DNA from: Promethearchaeota archaeon | GTDB taxonomy: Archaea; Asgardarchaeota; Lokiarchaeia; Sigyniarchaeales; SOKP01 | Direction: 5' to 3' | Length of the DNA stretch: 64,000 nucleotides | Assembly: GCA_019057795.1 (NCBI GenBank) | Contig: JAHLWS010000068.1 | Location: forward strand, 1-64,000 | Part shown: positions 17,928 to 27,328 of the stretch, in pieces | Layout of the letters: every line of letters starts with the position of its first letter | Numbering within the stretch: position 1 is the stretch's first letter | Made by a program: the position numbers and the translations under genes | Notes under the pieces: generated by a model | Told to the model about the DNA's origin: nothing | Database searches by the model: none | What the model saw: the letters and a program-made list of their open reading frames with translations, nothing else

Positions 17928-18229
17928 CTCACAATTCTATTTTTGCATATTTTATCGGGAGTTAATTAATTATAAGAGTATTTGCATACTTTAATTGACA
18001 AAAAGGCTTGCATGTATCTAGGGTCGATAATGAGCTAACTTGTTAATAGATTCTCTATTTTTCCTTCGGGTCAATTCAAAACTTACAACCTGTAAGAATC
18101 GCGTTATTTGTTGAATACCTCTAATCCGGAATTTTTACTCTTTTACAATTACAATTAAATATTGGTAGATTTATTATAATATTGAAAATATAGCAGTTAA
18201 ATATTAAATGGGTTAAAAAGAGGCAATTA

Positions 18230-18660
18230 AATAAATTGAGATATTGTCATTAATGTGGTGGCGAATTTAAAATAGAGTTTGTTTCTACTTATCCAATTAA
18301 AAAATATCAAAAAATTTTTGATAAATATTACGACGATGATGGAAACGAAGAATATGCGGATCTTATTAATAAAATGGAAAAAGATGGAATTAAAGGAGTA
18401 TCAATAAGGTATCACGAAGAGAATCATTGTTGGTACATATGTAAAGTAATCTCTCACGAAGATTGGGTTAAAAGATATAAAAAATTCACGTCTCGTAAAG
18501 AACTGAACGAAGAGAATAAGAGAAAGTGTAGAGAAAAACTTAAAAAATAATTCTCAAGAATTTTTGTTTGTTCAAAATGTGGATTTTCTACTTCAGATCA
18601 ATACTGGAAAGATGAAGAGGGAATAAGAACGACAAGTTATCGTAGTTTTTAAGAAGGCAG
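18230..18660 (+). pseudogene. Broken zinc-finger protein gene
   Basis: A rightward frame reads through CH-stop-CGGEFKIEF near 18,245-18,280, where a TAA replaces what was probably one codon of a CxxC pair. It then stays open for about 90 codons (VSTYPIKKYQKIFDKYY..., ...NHCWYICKVISHEDW...) to a TAA at about 18,550. A second open piece follows (FVCSKCGFSTSDQYW, ending near 18,650). No plausible start codon is present. The pieces look like a decayed zinc-binding protein. The rest of the 829-bp gap before the next gene shows nothing else. Confidence 0.55.
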
Positions 18661-18756
18661 AATAAAGGATTCTTTCTCGTACTATTTTATTAAATACAAA
18701 TGCTAATGGTCCTATAAAAAGAAATATAAAAAGATCTTAAAGTATTACTCTCGCTT

Positions 18757-19929
18757 TTAATGCTTTCTTAAGAGTCGCTTTTGAACTACGTAATGCGTTC
18801 TTGTTGGGATCCCGTGCGGAAAAATAGTCTTTATCGCTCGGTCGTTGTTAGCCCAAACGGTAGTTCCTTCGTAGTAGTTAAATCCGTAGGCGTGGGACGA
18901 CAAAAACATTCCTATATTGGAAAGCGCAGAAAATATACCCCTTCCTGCGTATTCTTTTTTTATCATAGCCGTATCTACGTTTAAGTGGGTTAGAGTCTCT
19001 CCGTTCCACAGCTGAAACAAGTTTGGTTGGCACATAATAACGCCTACCAGCTCGTTAGTGTTCCGGTCGAAACCGAACACGGCCATAGGAACGATCTTCT
19101 TAAAGTCGCAAGATTCCCACGTTTCTCGGAACCCGGGATCATCGGCGTAATCTTGGGGAAATTCCTCGCTAACTAATTTAAGTACTTTGCTCGCTTGAGT
19201 GTACCCGTCCATCATTTCTTCGAATCGTGCTCTACCGCCCGGCGCATCGGCAAGTACGGCGTATAGAGATTGAGACGCTAAGCCCATTATTTGTTCCTTT
19301 AAATCCCTTATTTCGTCGAGGGGCAAAAACCTGACCGCTATGTTTTCGTCTAAATCTTTGCCTTTAGCCCACTTTTTTAAGAAAATGTCAAGGCACGAAT
19401 ACTTCGAGTCTTTTTTGTAACCTAATTCTTGTAAGTACTCCAAGATTTTTGATTCGGGTTTGCCGAACGCTAAACCACTCATCATGGGAGCTTCGAACCC
19501 TTCGGTCTGAAACCCGATCCCACCGATAAATTTGGGGTAATTAATTGGACCACGGAGCTTTTTCTTTTTATTTTCGCGAACAAATCTTTCGCACTCGCTC
19601 ATTAACGCTTTACAAGTCTCTAAATTCTGAGCGCGAAGCCAGGCGAAAGTAGGACACTTCATCCCGTAGCTTTTGTACTCGTCGTCGATCTGGCAAGAAA
19701 CAAAGCCCGTTGTTCTTTTGTTTTGACTTGCTACGAAAAATTTTATTTTGTTTTTAGGATTTAAAAATTTAGTTTCGAAATAACTAACTATTTCCGAGAC
19801 GATTTTAGGTTTTAACCTCTCGTCCGGTACCCACAACATTTCTAACATCGCAGACTCTATTTGCGACAAGTTCCTTACTTCAATTACTCCCGAGCTTAAT
19901 TTTTCCGTTTTTGTAGATACTAATTCCAT
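18757..19929 (-). CDS. GNAT-fold acyltransferase (two-domain)
   Basis: This 390-aa protein resembles large GNAT-family proteins with duplicated acetyltransferase folds. The N-terminal half includes FFVASQNKRTTGFVSCQID (beta strands 3-4) and KLRGPINYPKFIGGIGFQ, a pattern known from YghO-like acetyltransferases. The C-terminal half has ELVGVIMCQPN and the acetyl-CoA-loop-like KKEYAGRGIFSAL. It is visibly GC-richer than its surroundings, like the second GNAT protein at 21.1 kb and the ThiF-like gene at 22.5 kb. The substrate is unknown. Confidence 0.75.
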   Translation of the reverse strand: MELVSTKTEKLSSGVIEVRNLSQIESAMLEMLWVPDERLKPKIVSEIVSYFETKFLNPKNKIKFFVASQNKRTTGFVSCQIDDEYKSYGMKCPTFAWLRAQNLETCKALMSECERFVRENKKKKLRGPINYPKFIGGIGFQTEGFEAPMMSGLAFGKPESKILEYLQELGYKKDSKYSCLDIFLKKWAKGKDLDENIAVRFLPLDEIRDLKEQIMGLASQSLYAVLADAPGGRARFEEMMDGYTQASKVLKLVSEEFPQDYADDPGFRETWESCDFKKIVPMAVFGFDRNTNELVGVIMCQPNLFQLWNGETLTHLNVDTAMIKKEYAGRGIFSALSNIGMFLSSHAYGFNYYEGTTVWANNDRAIKTIFPHGIPTRTHYVVQKRLLRKH

Positions 19930-20191
19930 AAATCAAATTCACCTCTAAACATCAAAATTTTAAGTTTAACGCCTTATAATCAAGAAGATATTTAAAGGAA
20001 AAATCTAGAAAATGCAGTCTAAGTTAAGCCTCAATGTTAAATGTGATAAATTTACTAAATAATTAGAAATTAATAATAGACAAAAGTGAATAAAGTGGAA
20101 TTTGGAAATAAGAGAATCCTTCTTATTTGAGCAATTTTAATAGCCTTAGGGAAATCTTAATGAAAAAATAAAAAAAAATGAGGTTTAAAAA

Positions 20192-20836
20192 ATGACAAAA
20201 AAAGACGAAGAAGAAGAAGCAAGGGCATATTGTTGTTTATGTATACTTAGTTTAATTTTAATAGTTTTCATCATAATGTATTGGTATATTACCCTTCCTA
20301 CCGCTTTAGTCGGAGGTTGTATTTATTTATTAGCAAAAAAAAAATCAGGTCAACCAAAAAAAATCTCTAATCGAACAATATTAGAATATCAACTACAAGA
20401 AATCCATTTATTGGAATATCCAAAAGATTCTTACCATGAAAATAAATGTCCTCATTGTCTATATCCACTTATAGGAAAAGATATAAGTAGACTTCAGTGT
20501 CCTAAATGTCATATGTCTCTTATACCGATAGAATACTACGCAGAAAAATGTACTTATTGTGGCGAAACTATGATAAAAAATCAAAACACGTGTGAATTCT
20601 GTGGACACGACAAACGACCAGTAGAAGTAGCAGAAAAAAGAAGGCGAAATATTTCTTCTCAAGTTAAACGAGAAGTATGGCGTAGAGATTATGCTAAATG
20701 CGTAGAATGTGGCTCTAAAGAAAGATTAGAATACGATCACATCATTCCATTTTCAAAAGGAGGAAGCAACACAGCTCGAAACATCCAATTGTTATGCGAA
20801 ATTTGTAATCGAAAAAAGCATAATAAAATTGAATAA
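20192..20836 (+). CDS. Membrane-anchored zinc-ribbon HNH endonuclease
   Basis: This 214-aa protein starts with an acidic stretch and a hydrophobic hairpin (residues about 13-50) that should anchor it in the membrane. Two zinc ribbons follow, around residues 88-150 (CPHC, CPKC, CTYCG, CEFCG). The C-terminal HNH nuclease domain (VWRRDYAKCVECG, then LEYDHIIPFSKGG, then NIQLLCEICNRKK) has the expected DH, Asn and CxxC pairs. A purine-rich GAGGT precedes the ATG. HNH proteins often act in restriction or mobile elements. Why one would be membrane-tethered is unclear. Confidence 0.8.
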   Translation: MTKKDEEEEARAYCCLCILSLILIVFIIMYWYITLPTALVGGCIYLLAKKKSGQPKKISNRTILEYQLQEIHLLEYPKDSYHENKCPHCLYPLIGKDISRLQCPKCHMSLIPIEYYAEKCTYCGETMIKNQNTCEFCGHDKRPVEVAEKRRRNISSQVKREVWRRDYAKCVECGSKERLEYDHIIPFSKGGSNTARNIQLLCEICNRKKHNKIE

Positions 20837-20841
20837 AAAGG

Positions 20842-21024
20842 AGGCCACAATTCCCAACGAAGGAAAAAACACGAAAATCTCAAATCAAAAGGAGTAGAAT
20901 TCATCACTTTTCCTGAAATATTAGATTTTTTAGTTAGAAAAATAGAGCCAAAAATGTATCATAATGATTCAGAAATTTTATATGTAATTGGAAAATTTAA
21001 ACTCTATGGTTTTTTTAAGAATTG
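20842..21024 (+). pseudogene. Gene fragment downstream of the HNH gene
   Basis: An open frame without an ATG, GTG or TTG start reads GGHNSQRRKKHENLKSKG then VEFITFPEILDFLVRKIEPK and ends at a TGA at 21024. It reads like the C-terminal end of a lost protein. A non-canonical start is possible but I see no support for one. Confidence 0.4.
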
Positions 21025-21099
21025 ATAAAAGTGTGGGCGATTTTATACCAAATATAAACAGTCCTAATGGAAAAGATTGAGTCTTCTGGTTTAAAGTAG

Positions 21100-22329
21100 T
21101 TATATTTGCACGCTTAACATGCTTACTAGCTCTTGCCCCTTTGGTAGGAGCTCGGCTTGTGCAACCTCGCCCTCGAAATAGTTAAACACCACGTAATCTT
21201 CGAACTTCTTTTCGGATTTGTTGTAGTTCCAACATGGCACGTATCCTCTCGCCCGAAACCCGAACTCGTAAAATAACTGTTGGTGTTCCGGGCTGAAAGC
21301 CGAAACAAATACTTCGCTGTAGCGAATGACATTTTCTTTCATGCTTTTTAAAAATTCCTCCAAAAACACGTACAATTCCTCAAGCGAATCGACATGGTAC
21401 TTGGTTTTCTCGAAGTTTTGAATTTGAGGCGTGTGTAAAAAAGTAAAGTACGATTTTGCGCCCCTAATAAAGAATTGGTGGTATCCGTACCCGTACTTGT
21501 CGGTAATTAAGTCCTTTCTGAAAGCTTTTTGTAGCTCGAAGATTTTGTCGTAGTCCAAGTTGCAATCGGGAGAGGCCAACTTAAAACTACCTAAGTTGTA
21601 AAGGTTGTCGCAATGCAGAAAGCTGTCCAGAGCGTTCTCGATCAATACCGGCGTTTTTCGATCCCTATACTTTTTAAGCGTCTTTTCGCGATATATAACG
21701 CCCATAACATCTGACTCAACTTGGTCGTAGAAAACATCCTTGTTGGGAAAGAAAGCGACCGTTTTTATCCCGCACACTGAAGTAATGTACTGAGAAGCAG
21801 CGTGAGCTGTTCTGTTTTCGCAATACCACATCAAGATTTCCTTTTTAAAAGTTTTCCACATCCAGGCGTACGAACCAATTATAGATTTAGTTACATCCAG
21901 AGTTTTTTGATATTTTTTCTTCACCATAAACCCGCCAGAATATCCTTTTTTGTGCTCGAAGTCTAACGCACACCGAAAACAACCGGCGACCTCGCCATTA
22001 ATCTCGAACAAAATGAAGTAGTTATCGGAACTCTCGATCATTTTCCTAACCATGCGCTCGTCTTCGATCTCTTTGTAGGGATAAGTACCATCGTACACTT
22101 CCTTACAAATACTTGCGATAACCTTAGCGTCTTTAGGTTTAGCGAGCACTAAAGTGGGGCTTATTTTATCGCTTCCCAATTTAGTGTCGATTAGAAAGTC
22201 AAGGTCCATGCCGTTCTCTAAGTCTAAATCTAAAACACCCTCAAAAATTTCTAAAAATTCGTCGACTGAGTTGGGCCTAAGTTTTTTATACGGTATAATG
22301 GGAAATTGAACTAAATCTTGGGTTATCAT
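21100..22329 (-). CDS. GNAT-fold acyltransferase
   Basis: This 409-aa protein has an N-terminal GNAT domain: ISPTLVLAKPKDAKVIASIC opens it, followed by YFILFEINGEVAGCFRCALD and the CoA-loop region GGFMVKKKYQKTLDVTKSI. A C-terminal half of about 200 residues contains a second, weaker GNAT-like pattern. It is GC-richer than the HNH gene beside it. It is divergent from the ThiF-like gene, with 173 bp between the two starts, so they may share a regulatory region. Substrate unknown. Confidence 0.7.
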   Translation of the reverse strand: MITQDLVQFPIIPYKKLRPNSVDEFLEIFEGVLDLDLENGMDLDFLIDTKLGSDKISPTLVLAKPKDAKVIASICKEVYDGTYPYKEIEDERMVRKMIESSDNYFILFEINGEVAGCFRCALDFEHKKGYSGGFMVKKKYQKTLDVTKSIIGSYAWMWKTFKKEILMWYCENRTAHAASQYITSVCGIKTVAFFPNKDVFYDQVESDVMGVIYREKTLKKYRDRKTPVLIENALDSFLHCDNLYNLGSFKLASPDCNLDYDKIFELQKAFRKDLITDKYGYGYHQFFIRGAKSYFTFLHTPQIQNFEKTKYHVDSLEELYVFLEEFLKSMKENVIRYSEVFVSAFSPEHQQLFYEFGFRARGYVPCWNYNKSEKKFEDYVVFNYFEGEVAQAELLPKGQELVSMLSVQI

Positions 22330-22502
22330 TTTTTTTTGCGTTGTAACTACGTTTAAATAATTACTCTCACTTAAAGGTCAGTCTATATAAACAAAAATTT
22401 GAAAAGTTGTTAAAAATATTAGTTTAAGAATTTATTTATGCGAATTTTTCTTAAATTTTCTTTTAAATAACTTCGGTAGTTAAGCTATGAAAACGCATCA
22501 AA

Positions 22503-23375
22503 ATGGTTTGTTATAATATGTTTGTTAATCAAAAATTAGATGTTTGGTCAAATTCTTATTGGGAACGCGTTACTCGAAATATTGGTCCTATTACTTTTGA
22601 AGAACAAGAAACTATTAGGACATCGAGAGTCGCAGTCCTCGGAGTAGGTGGGTTAGGCGGACCTTTAGCAGAGAATTTGGTTAGAGCAGGCTGTCAAGAC
22701 TTAGTAATTTGCGATTTCGACATTTTCGACGAGTCCAACTTAAACAGGCAAGTCTGCACTATTGAGGATATCGGTAAGAAAAAAATAGATGTTATGGAAG
22801 AATTTTTGCGAAAAATCGACCCTGAAGTTGCAATAAAAAAATTCTTTAAAATTACCGAGGGAAACATAGATTCCGTACTTAAAGGCGTGAAAGTAGTAGC
22901 TCTCACTTTAGACGACCCCGCTACTTCAATCTTTATCGCCAGAGAGTGTCGGAAACGAGCGATTCCCATGGTCGAGTCGTGGGGAGTTCCCTTTTTGTTC
23001 ACTTGGTGGTTCACTCCTGACAGCATAGACTACGAAAATTGCTACGGTTTAGAAACTTACCATTACGGTTATTCCGAGCTTGCGAACATGAAAGAAAAGA
23101 TAAACCTTGCAACACGTCAAGCCTTATTACCAAAAGTTTTTCGTATGCCAGGAGTTAGAGAAAAATACGATCGCGAACCAGGAGCTTTCGAAGAAATGAT
23201 GTCTGGAAACATCGGAGCTCGCTCCTTTGCACCATTTGTAAGGATTACTTCCGACTTTCTTTCTGTGGATATTATTTTTTCTGGCATACTTAAAGTAAAG
23301 CCGATGAATTTAGCCCCTCACTTGAAGGGATTCGACTACATCAACATGGAAGTCCAAGAAGCTAATTTACTATAA
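22503..23375 (+). CDS. E1/ThiF-like adenylyltransferase
   Basis: This 290-aa protein shows the ThiF/MoeB/E1 Rossmann nucleotide site (VAVLGVGGLGGPLAENLV), the second-strand Asp (VICDFDIFDESNLNRQ, with the conserved N-x-x-RQ) and the middle Asp (ALTLDDPATS). The zinc-binding CxxC pairs of MoeB-type enzymes are absent, and no clear thioester Cys can be placed. Such proteins adenylate a carboxyl terminus of a small protein or peptide. With two GNAT-fold acyltransferases nearby, a role in modifying a small molecule, peptide or protein is possible but unproven. Start options are ATG 22503 or 22518. Confidence 0.82.
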   Translation: MVCYNMFVNQKLDVWSNSYWERVTRNIGPITFEEQETIRTSRVAVLGVGGLGGPLAENLVRAGCQDLVICDFDIFDESNLNRQVCTIEDIGKKKIDVMEEFLRKIDPEVAIKKFFKITEGNIDSVLKGVKVVALTLDDPATSIFIARECRKRAIPMVESWGVPFLFTWWFTPDSIDYENCYGLETYHYGYSELANMKEKINLATRQALLPKVFRMPGVREKYDREPGAFEEMMSGNIGARSFAPFVRITSDFLSVDIIFSGILKVKPMNLAPHLKGFDYINMEVQEANLL

Positions 23376-23403
23376 AATTCCCATTAATCATAATAAGCTA
23401 ATA

Positions 23404-24201
23404 TTAGATATTATTAATTAAAGACACAATTTTTTCCATAATCTGATAAATAGAACCCTCGATTTTATTTTTGTATCCTTCTCCGTCCCATTTTGTTATT
23501 CTGTTGATCATTAACATTTGTTTTCCGAATAGGTTCTTGAATCTTTCTAATTGAATATTAAATCTATCTTGCTTTTCTTTATTAAAATCATATTGGGAGT
23601 GTTGTAAGTATAGAAATATAAAATAAGGTGAATCGTTATTATCTACATTTAAAGCATCCTTCATTTCTATGAATCGATTTACCACCTTTTCTATTTTCTG
23701 TGCGGATTCCTGATATAGTTTAATTTCGAAAATAGCGACAGGGATAATTTCCATATTATTTTTTTTTATTCCAATAAAAATATCAGGTTTAGTTGATGGT
23801 TTATTGTGAATTTTTAATTTAAAATTAGTTTGAATCGAGATATCTGAACTTAAAATCAATTTATTTCCCTTACAATTCGCTTCGAAATGATGATGGACTC
23901 CTTTAGGGTTAACTGTTTTAATAGTTTCAAATCCAATTTTCAATTTCAAGAATCTTTCTAAGAATTTTTTAATATACAAGAAATACCATAGTTCTGAAAG
24001 GCCTGTTATTCCTCCTCCGGTTCCTTTCGTTTCATTGAGCATTTCTCTAAAGGCAAAATGGGTGGATATTAAATATTCGTCTGGATAATTATCCTCAAAT
24101 TCGAAGGCTTTTTCTATAATACTATCTATCGTTGTGCTAAAAAGATCTTCAATGTTAGCTCTAGCAATCTCCCTTATTTTGTCTACTTCCATGAAGTTCA
24201 C
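23404..24201 (-). CDS. PD-(D/E)XK nuclease-like protein
   Basis: This 265-aa protein has the restriction-endonuclease-fold signature: Asp140 in STKPDIFIG, then Glu159 and Lys161 in VAIFEIKLY (D-x18-E-x-K). A Gly-rich GTGGGITGL segment lies at residues 60-68. It is convergent with the ThiF-like gene. Composition is AT-rich, like the UDG-like gene upstream of it on the same strand, 158 bp away. It might be an orphan restriction or defence nuclease. No partner methylase is visible. Confidence 0.65.
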   Translation of the reverse strand: MNFMEVDKIREIARANIEDLFSTTIDSIIEKAFEFEDNYPDEYLISTHFAFREMLNETKGTGGGITGLSELWYFLYIKKFLERFLKLKIGFETIKTVNPKGVHHHFEANCKGNKLILSSDISIQTNFKLKIHNKPSTKPDIFIGIKKNNMEIIPVAIFEIKLYQESAQKIEKVVNRFIEMKDALNVDNNDSPYFIFLYLQHSQYDFNKEKQDRFNIQLERFKNLFGKQMLMINRITKWDGEGYKNKIEGSIYQIMEKIVSLINNI

Positions 24202-24359
24202 ATTCTATTTTCATTTTTCTATAATTTAAAATAATAATAAACTTCAAAAATAAAAGCTTAATTAAAAGCGAAAATGAAGAAGATCGGCATTTTCTAAGTC
24301 TTATGGTTCATATTGATAATTTTTCTGGCATCAATATTAATACCTTTTTTTTATTTAAT

Positions 24360-25316
24360 TTATAAAACTTCATTTAAAACTTTTTCTTCAATGAATTGAT
24401 GGTTTCGATTGATATAGTTAATTCTTCTATTTTCTTCTAATCGACGATAAAAATAGGATTGGTGTAAAATTACAAAGAAATGTATGTTGTTCCCATAAAA
24501 AGGAAACTTGCCAAAAAAAGGATTATAGTATAATTTTGTCTTCGAATAATCTGGGTCTTCATTATTTGAGTAGTAACATTCAACATCTTCCAAAATCTCA
24601 TCTTCTGAGTCAATTATTTTTTTTCCTAATAGATACTCTATTAAATATTTATAAGGACTCCAACTGTGAAAAATTATGAGGTTAGGATTAATTAATTCGA
24701 TTTCTTCAATAAGATATTTGTCACGACACTCGCCCCATATATCCTTGTTCTTAACATTATCGCCATCCACGACTATATCGTCGTTACACTTACAAAGATC
24801 TGTAATGTAAATCTTTGGTTTAATAACATCTAACTTGTTTAAAAACAAGAGGTTCAAATATTCCCAGAATCTATTCGGTCGAACACTTTTTAAAATAGCC
24901 TTTAATTGAGTTTTCTCTCCCGAATAAATCTCCTCCAATTGATCGAAATTCAGATTACCGCTGTTATCAATGGGATAAAATCCCAATCCGAAAGCAATAT
25001 TGATTTGATCTTCTAGTATTGTAGGAGCTTCTCCGATTATCATAATTTCTTTAGCAGGAGTAGTTCCAGAAAAATCAAGATTTTCGATCCACCCTGGGAA
25101 TTCTAAATTCCTTTTAAAAAAGTTAGGGTTTCTAAAAATGGGCTTACAAGCGGTGCAACCCTCATTCTCTTTTCTCTGATAATTCTTTTTTTCTATTTGA
25201 TTATTGTACTCATCGTTCATTTTTAGGTAGTTTTCGTTCCTCGTAGTAAACGATTTAACTATCCTCTCACCATATATACGTTCGAGCAATTTACAGTAGG
25301 TATCTAATCTTGTCAT
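24360..25316 (-). CDS. Uracil-DNA-glycosylase superfamily protein
   Basis: This 318-aa protein resembles the UDG superfamily: IMIIGEAPT (residues 92-99, in place of the family-4 GEAPG motif), YITDLCKCN (like the TN-x-x-KC motif) and ELINPNLIIFHSW, with a late His in ILHQSYF. Cysteines at 54, 57, 175/177 and 197 could hold an iron-sulfur cluster as in family 4 UDGs. It is longer than usual (family 4 is about 200 aa). Removal of uracil from DNA is the likely parent activity, but this copy is divergent and its substrate is uncertain. It is 10 bp from the next upstream gene. Confidence 0.65.
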   Translation of the reverse strand: MTRLDTYCKLLERIYGERIVKSFTTRNENYLKMNDEYNNQIEKKNYQRKENEGCTACKPIFRNPNFFKRNLEFPGWIENLDFSGTTPAKEIMIIGEAPTILEDQINIAFGLGFYPIDNSGNLNFDQLEEIYSGEKTQLKAILKSVRPNRFWEYLNLLFLNKLDVIKPKIYITDLCKCNDDIVVDGDNVKNKDIWGECRDKYLIEEIELINPNLIIFHSWSPYKYLIEYLLGKKIIDSEDEILEDVECYYSNNEDPDYSKTKLYYNPFFGKFPFYGNNIHFFVILHQSYFYRRLEENRRINYINRNHQFIEEKVLNEVL

Positions 25317-25326
25317 AAATTTTTTT

Positions 25327-26172
25327 TCAGCTTAATTGTGTGATTATTCTATTACACTTAGCCTTCTCGTCTTCTGAACCAAAGAACGCGACATATCCAT
25401 TATTGGGGGTTAATATGATTGCCTCTATGTTATCTTGCTCCATAGAATCGAGCGCTAAATCGTGAATGTCGTAGACTATATTTTCGATCTCGTCGTCGTT
25501 AAATTCAAACGAGAAATCGAAATTAAGGCTTCTACATATTTCTTGAGTGATTGGAAACCCGTGATCTGCGTACTTCTCGGTAAAGGTTTCAATAATTTCT
25601 CGCTTGTTTTCAGAGTTTTTAACGCTTGGAACCTCCATAAGATATTGTTTTGCTTCGTCGATAGTTCTATTATAGGCTCCAATTAAGAAGGGATCGAGCT
25701 TATCTGCCATCGTCATTTTTATGTACGGATCACTACTACTTTCTATAAATTTTAACGCGTTTTCAATCGAGGATGCCGGAAAAAACATGTCGAGAGCGGG
25801 ATGTTTTACTTGAGGGTCAACGGGCCCTAATTCACCAGCCTTACCTAAAATCAAGTCGTCCGCGGAGAGAGCAATCATTGTTGCAGCGCTCTTTGCAAAG
25901 AATGGTACAATTACCGTAAATTTCTCAGAATAATTCTTACAAATATTAACAATTTTGACAGCCATCGTAATATCGCCTCCACCTGAATCTATGATTAGAT
26001 CGAGGTTCTCAATGCTCGGTTCCTTACGGATAAGCCTCAAAAACACAGAAGCTTTGTAGTAATCGATGTCTCCTGAAGCGTAAAATAACATCGCTGTCGC
26101 CTTTCTTTTTTCGCTTAATAATGTTAATTTTTCCTTTAATTCACCTAATGGGTCCTTTTCGTTCTCATTCAT
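25327..26172 (-). CDS. SppA/ClpP-fold serine protease (SDH proteinase family)
   Basis: This 281-aa protein resembles the serine dehydrogenase proteinase family of the ClpP/crotonase fold. The DLIIDSGGGDI oxyanion-type segment, the nucleophile Ser95 in FFAKSAATMIALSADD, and the GKAGELGPVDPQ segment are all clear. No signal peptide or membrane segment is visible, so it is likely cytoplasmic. Its ATG overlaps the stop of a small upstream ORF by 8 bp, and the UDG-like gene follows 10 bp later, giving a three-gene leftward operon. Confidence 0.85.
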   Translation of the reverse strand: MNENEKDPLGELKEKLTLLSEKRKATAMLFYASGDIDYYKASVFLRLIRKEPSIENLDLIIDSGGGDITMAVKIVNICKNYSEKFTVIVPFFAKSAATMIALSADDLILGKAGELGPVDPQVKHPALDMFFPASSIENALKFIESSSDPYIKMTMADKLDPFLIGAYNRTIDEAKQYLMEVPSVKNSENKREIIETFTEKYADHGFPITQEICRSLNFDFSFEFNDDEIENIVYDIHDLALDSMEQDNIEAIILTPNNGYVAFFGSEDEKAKCNRIITQLS

Positions 26173-26326
26173 TCTTCTGAACCAAGTTTGATTGTTGTAA
26201 TTTTTTTCTCATTTCTTTTATATTAATATAATTAGAACTAGACAAGCCAAGCTTTTTTTTAAGTTCTTTATAAATTTCGTACTCTTGTTTGATTTTCAAG
26301 TATTGTTTACTCGTGGATTCTTTCAT
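26165..26326 (-). CDS. Small helical protein coupled to the serine protease gene
   Basis: A 53-aa ORF starts at ATG 26326 (MKESTSKQYLKIKQEYEIYK...) and ends in TGA at 26165. Its stop overlaps the protease start (AATGAATGAG). The peptide is charged and helical. The overlap argues that it is translated and drives coupled translation of the protease. Function unknown. Confidence 0.55.
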   Translation of the reverse strand: MKESTSKQYLKIKQEYEIYKELKKKLGLSSSNYINIKEMRKKLQQSNLVQKNE

Positions 26327-26428
26327 CTACAGATAAATATTAGTTAAACTTACTTTTATAACTTTATCATAAATTTTAATCTAAAAAAGAAAAAGTATAA
26401 AGTATAAGACGATAGAGAGATCAACATT

Positions 26429-27328
26429 TTAAGGGTAAAAAACGGTTTTAATTCTTTCCAACATTCTTTTGCGAAAGACAGGATTACCTGTGAGCCGCTT
26501 AGAAAAGAAATCTCTTAAGCAAGAGTAAAAACTTTCCCTGTTGCTCGAAAGAAGCTTAGAATCTAGGCTATTTATTATTAAACATACGAAAACTCTAACG
26601 AACGCCTCTTGAGCCTGCTCAAGGTTGGACGGAGATATATCTTTCATGCTGTGCTGGAAGATATTTCTATTTACAACGTATTTGATTAGTATTGTCTCGA
26701 CTTCTTCTGGAAACCCGAGCCTCACCATTTTATTGGCCATAATATCTTCTCCATCTTTAGCATTATCGTTAAATTTTTCTCTTTCGCCAAATCGTTCGTC
26801 GTAAAGTCCTTCTAACTTAGGGTATAACTTAGCGAAAAACTTATAATCGTCGTACCCGCACATATCGAGCCATTCGTTGACTTTAATTGCCAAAAAAACT
26901 CGTTCTACTTCGATTTTTATTGCGTTTTCCAAACTCATACTTTCATCCACAGCAGAAGCGTTTTTCTTTGCTTTTGACACAAGAGCGCTAATCCTTTTCG
27001 CTACAACTTCCAGCAACTCGTTTTTCTCTGCGATCTCTTGCCGTAATTGGTCGTTTTCCAAACCCGACTGATTTGGGTTAGTAAAATTCCTATCAACCGG
27101 GTCTTGATCGCTATCTTGGTCTACATCAAGGGAATATTTTAAAAAATTAAATATATCTTTTACTATACGTTCTCGAAAGCGGATTAGATTTTGTTTTAGT
27201 AGTTTAGTAGAAATCTTTCCTTGGCTAAAGTTTCTGATGGCGATTCTGAGTTTTTCTAATTCTTTCTCGTCAAACACTATTTTTTCTATCGTTTCTTCAA
27301 TTTCCTCAAAATCCTGCGTGGTTGCCAT
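26429..27328 (-). CDS. Coiled-coil protein of the membrane operon
   Basis: This 299-aa, mostly helical acidic protein has a Glu-rich N-terminus, a central predicted coiled coil (residues about 90-135) and a compact C-terminal region (WLDMCGYDDYKFFAKLYPKLEG..., ending FFSKRLTGNPVFRKRM). No recognised family. Its start codon overlaps the stop of the 1260-aa ATPase-like gene by 1 bp, so it is the downstream partner in the same operon. Confidence 0.65.
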   Translation of the reverse strand: MATTQDFEEIEETIEKIVFDEKELEKLRIAIRNFSQGKISTKLLKQNLIRFRERIVKDIFNFLKYSLDVDQDSDQDPVDRNFTNPNQSGLENDQLRQEIAEKNELLEVVAKRISALVSKAKKNASAVDESMSLENAIKIEVERVFLAIKVNEWLDMCGYDDYKFFAKLYPKLEGLYDERFGEREKFNDNAKDGEDIMANKMVRLGFPEEVETILIKYVVNRNIFQHSMKDISPSNLEQAQEAFVRVFVCLIINSLDSKLLSSNRESFYSCLRDFFSKRLTGNPVFRKRMLERIKTVFYP

